From Treponema sp. (GTDB lineage: Bacteria; Spirochaetota; Spirochaetia; Treponematales; Breznakiellaceae), in assembly GCA_009782495.1 (NCBI GenBank), contig WRIX01000010.1, forward strand, positions 1 to 41,927: a DNA stretch of 41,927 bases, given 5' to 3'. This document shows positions 41,511-41,927 of this stretch, one piece after another. The translations under genes were made by a program, and so were the position numbers. The notes beneath the pieces were generated by a model. That model saw nothing but the letters and a program-made list of their open reading frames with translations, was not told where the DNA came from and did no database searches. The number at the start of each line of letters is the position of its first letter. Position 1 is the first letter of the stretch.

Positions 41511-41539
41511 ATAGTGATGCAAAATACAAGAAATTTCAA
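41511..41539 (-). promoter_or_regulatory. Possible leaderless promoter for the antitoxin-mazF pair
   Basis: On the - strand, TTGAAA (41539-41534), a 17-base spacer and the weak -10 CACTAT (41516-41511) are followed by six bases and ATG 41504. The geometry matches the other leaderless promoters here, but the -10 matches only three of six bases, and an overlapping TATAGA is an alternative. Confidence 0.35.
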
Positions 41540-41663
41540 GAGCGCGGAGCAGGCACAACGGTGTCTGGCGCTCGGTGACGCGGAGTGCTGGTTCCCTAAC
41601 CACTCTCCACTTCCTCACCCAAATGAGGGCAAAATTACCCCAACGTTTGGCAAATCTATCCAC

Positions 41664-41718
41664 TTGACATGTATCTACATTCTGTTTATACTTTTTGTAT
41701 CTACAATTGGTATATACA
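41664..41718 (+). promoter_or_regulatory. Promoter with repeated operator half-sites for the MazE-type gene
   Basis: TTGACA (41664-41669), a 17-base spacer and TATACT (41687-41692) form a strong promoter. TGTATCTACA occurs in the spacer (41670-41679) and again after the -10 (41696-41705). The second copy is the left arm of an imperfect palindrome whose right arm is GTATATACA (41710-41718). Three related half-sites around one promoter suggest that the AbrB-fold antitoxin represses itself. Confidence 0.65.
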
Positions 41719-41727
41719 GGAGGATTT

Positions 41728-41927
41728 ATGGCTACAGCTGTTTTGTCAAAGTGGGGTAATAGCCATGCGTTGCGAATTCCTTTGGATATGGTCAAAAAAT
41801 TAGGTATCGAAACTAATGAAAAGCTCTATCTGGAAACCGATGAAGATAAAATAATTATTTCAAAAATGCCCGCTCCCAAAAAGGGAACCCTGGAGTATCT
41901 TTTTAAGGATTATTCAGGTGAATCATT
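41728..41927 (+). CDS. mazE: MazE/AbrB-type antitoxin (partial, runs off the window)
   Basis: ATG 41728 follows a perfect AGGAGGA (41718-41724). The first residues, MATAVLSKWGNSHALRIP, followed by LDMVKKLGIETNEKLYLE, are the swapped-hairpin AbrB DNA-binding domain of MazE. A region ending SKMPAPKKGTLEYLFKDY starts the toxin-binding tail. The frame is open to the edge. A MazF-type toxin is expected just beyond the window. Confidence 0.9.
   Translation, partial: MATAVLSKWGNSHALRIPLDMVKKLGIETNEKLYLETDEDKIIISKMPAPKKGTLEYLFKDYSGES

Noticed and set aside
41457-41759. A 100-residue + strand frame across the mazE promoter.
   Set aside because: It is antisense to the MazF antitoxin at one end, reads through the strong promoter and operator, and has no ribosome site.

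Overview
The window looks like chromosomal DNA of a spirochaete, most likely a Treponema-type organism. Three things suggest this. One is the gene order truB-ribF-rpsO-pnp-dut-lptF-lptG-tgt and rplU-prp-rpmA-obg-nadD/yqeK-LCP-rsfS. The second is a very long GreA-like protein fused to a helical and TPR-like N-terminus beside a vWA membrane protein. The third is a set of proteins I associate with treponemes: a DUF5312-like protein, SpoVG, and the NadD-YqeK fusion. The species cannot be named from the sequence alone. Most of the window is tightly packed housekeeping DNA with many 4-base stop/start overlaps.

Layout. 1-9.9 kb (+): the end of a HAD hydrolase, a small membrane protein, then translation and RNA genes (truB, a short ribF, rpsO, pnp), dut, the LPS-export permease pair lptF/lptG, tgt, and an exported HEAT-repeat protein. 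10.0-15.2 kb (-): an operon of TPR protein, giant GreA-like factor and vWA/FHA-like membrane protein, read from a good promoter at about 15.2 kb. 15.2-17.6 kb: an accessory patch with a broken repeat-protein gene, an insertion-sequence relic, a repeat-rich stretch and two convergent AT-rich genes of unknown function. 17.6-21.1 kb (-): pgeF, a large spirochaete hypothetical and efp, with a tRNA-Gln(CTG) on the + strand. 21.2-27.9 kb (+): argS, then the rplU to rsfS ribosome-assembly operon. 28.0-33.9 kb: a small poly-acidic protein, ispE, spoVG, pepF, a LEA-like lipoprotein, a divergent sigma-like protein and a YczE-type membrane protein. 34.0-39.6 kb (+): ftsK, glgX and a 5'-nucleotidase-like HAD protein. 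39.6-41.9 kb: a cluster of toxin-antitoxin genes (MNT/HEPN with a shortened HEPN, an orphan antitoxin, a MazF pair, and a second MazE-type antitoxin that runs off the window).

The most interesting recurring signal is regulatory. At least four genes (starts near 20289, 36858, 40210 and 40551) have a sigma-70-like -35/-10 pair placed so that transcription should begin at, or within a base of, the start codon. None of them has a Shine-Dalgarno sequence. This suggests a class of leaderless genes that includes toxin-antitoxin genes. No wholly new defence or mobile system could be shown. The two unknown convergent genes at 16.7-17.6 kb and the toxin-antitoxin cluster at the right edge are the best places to look.
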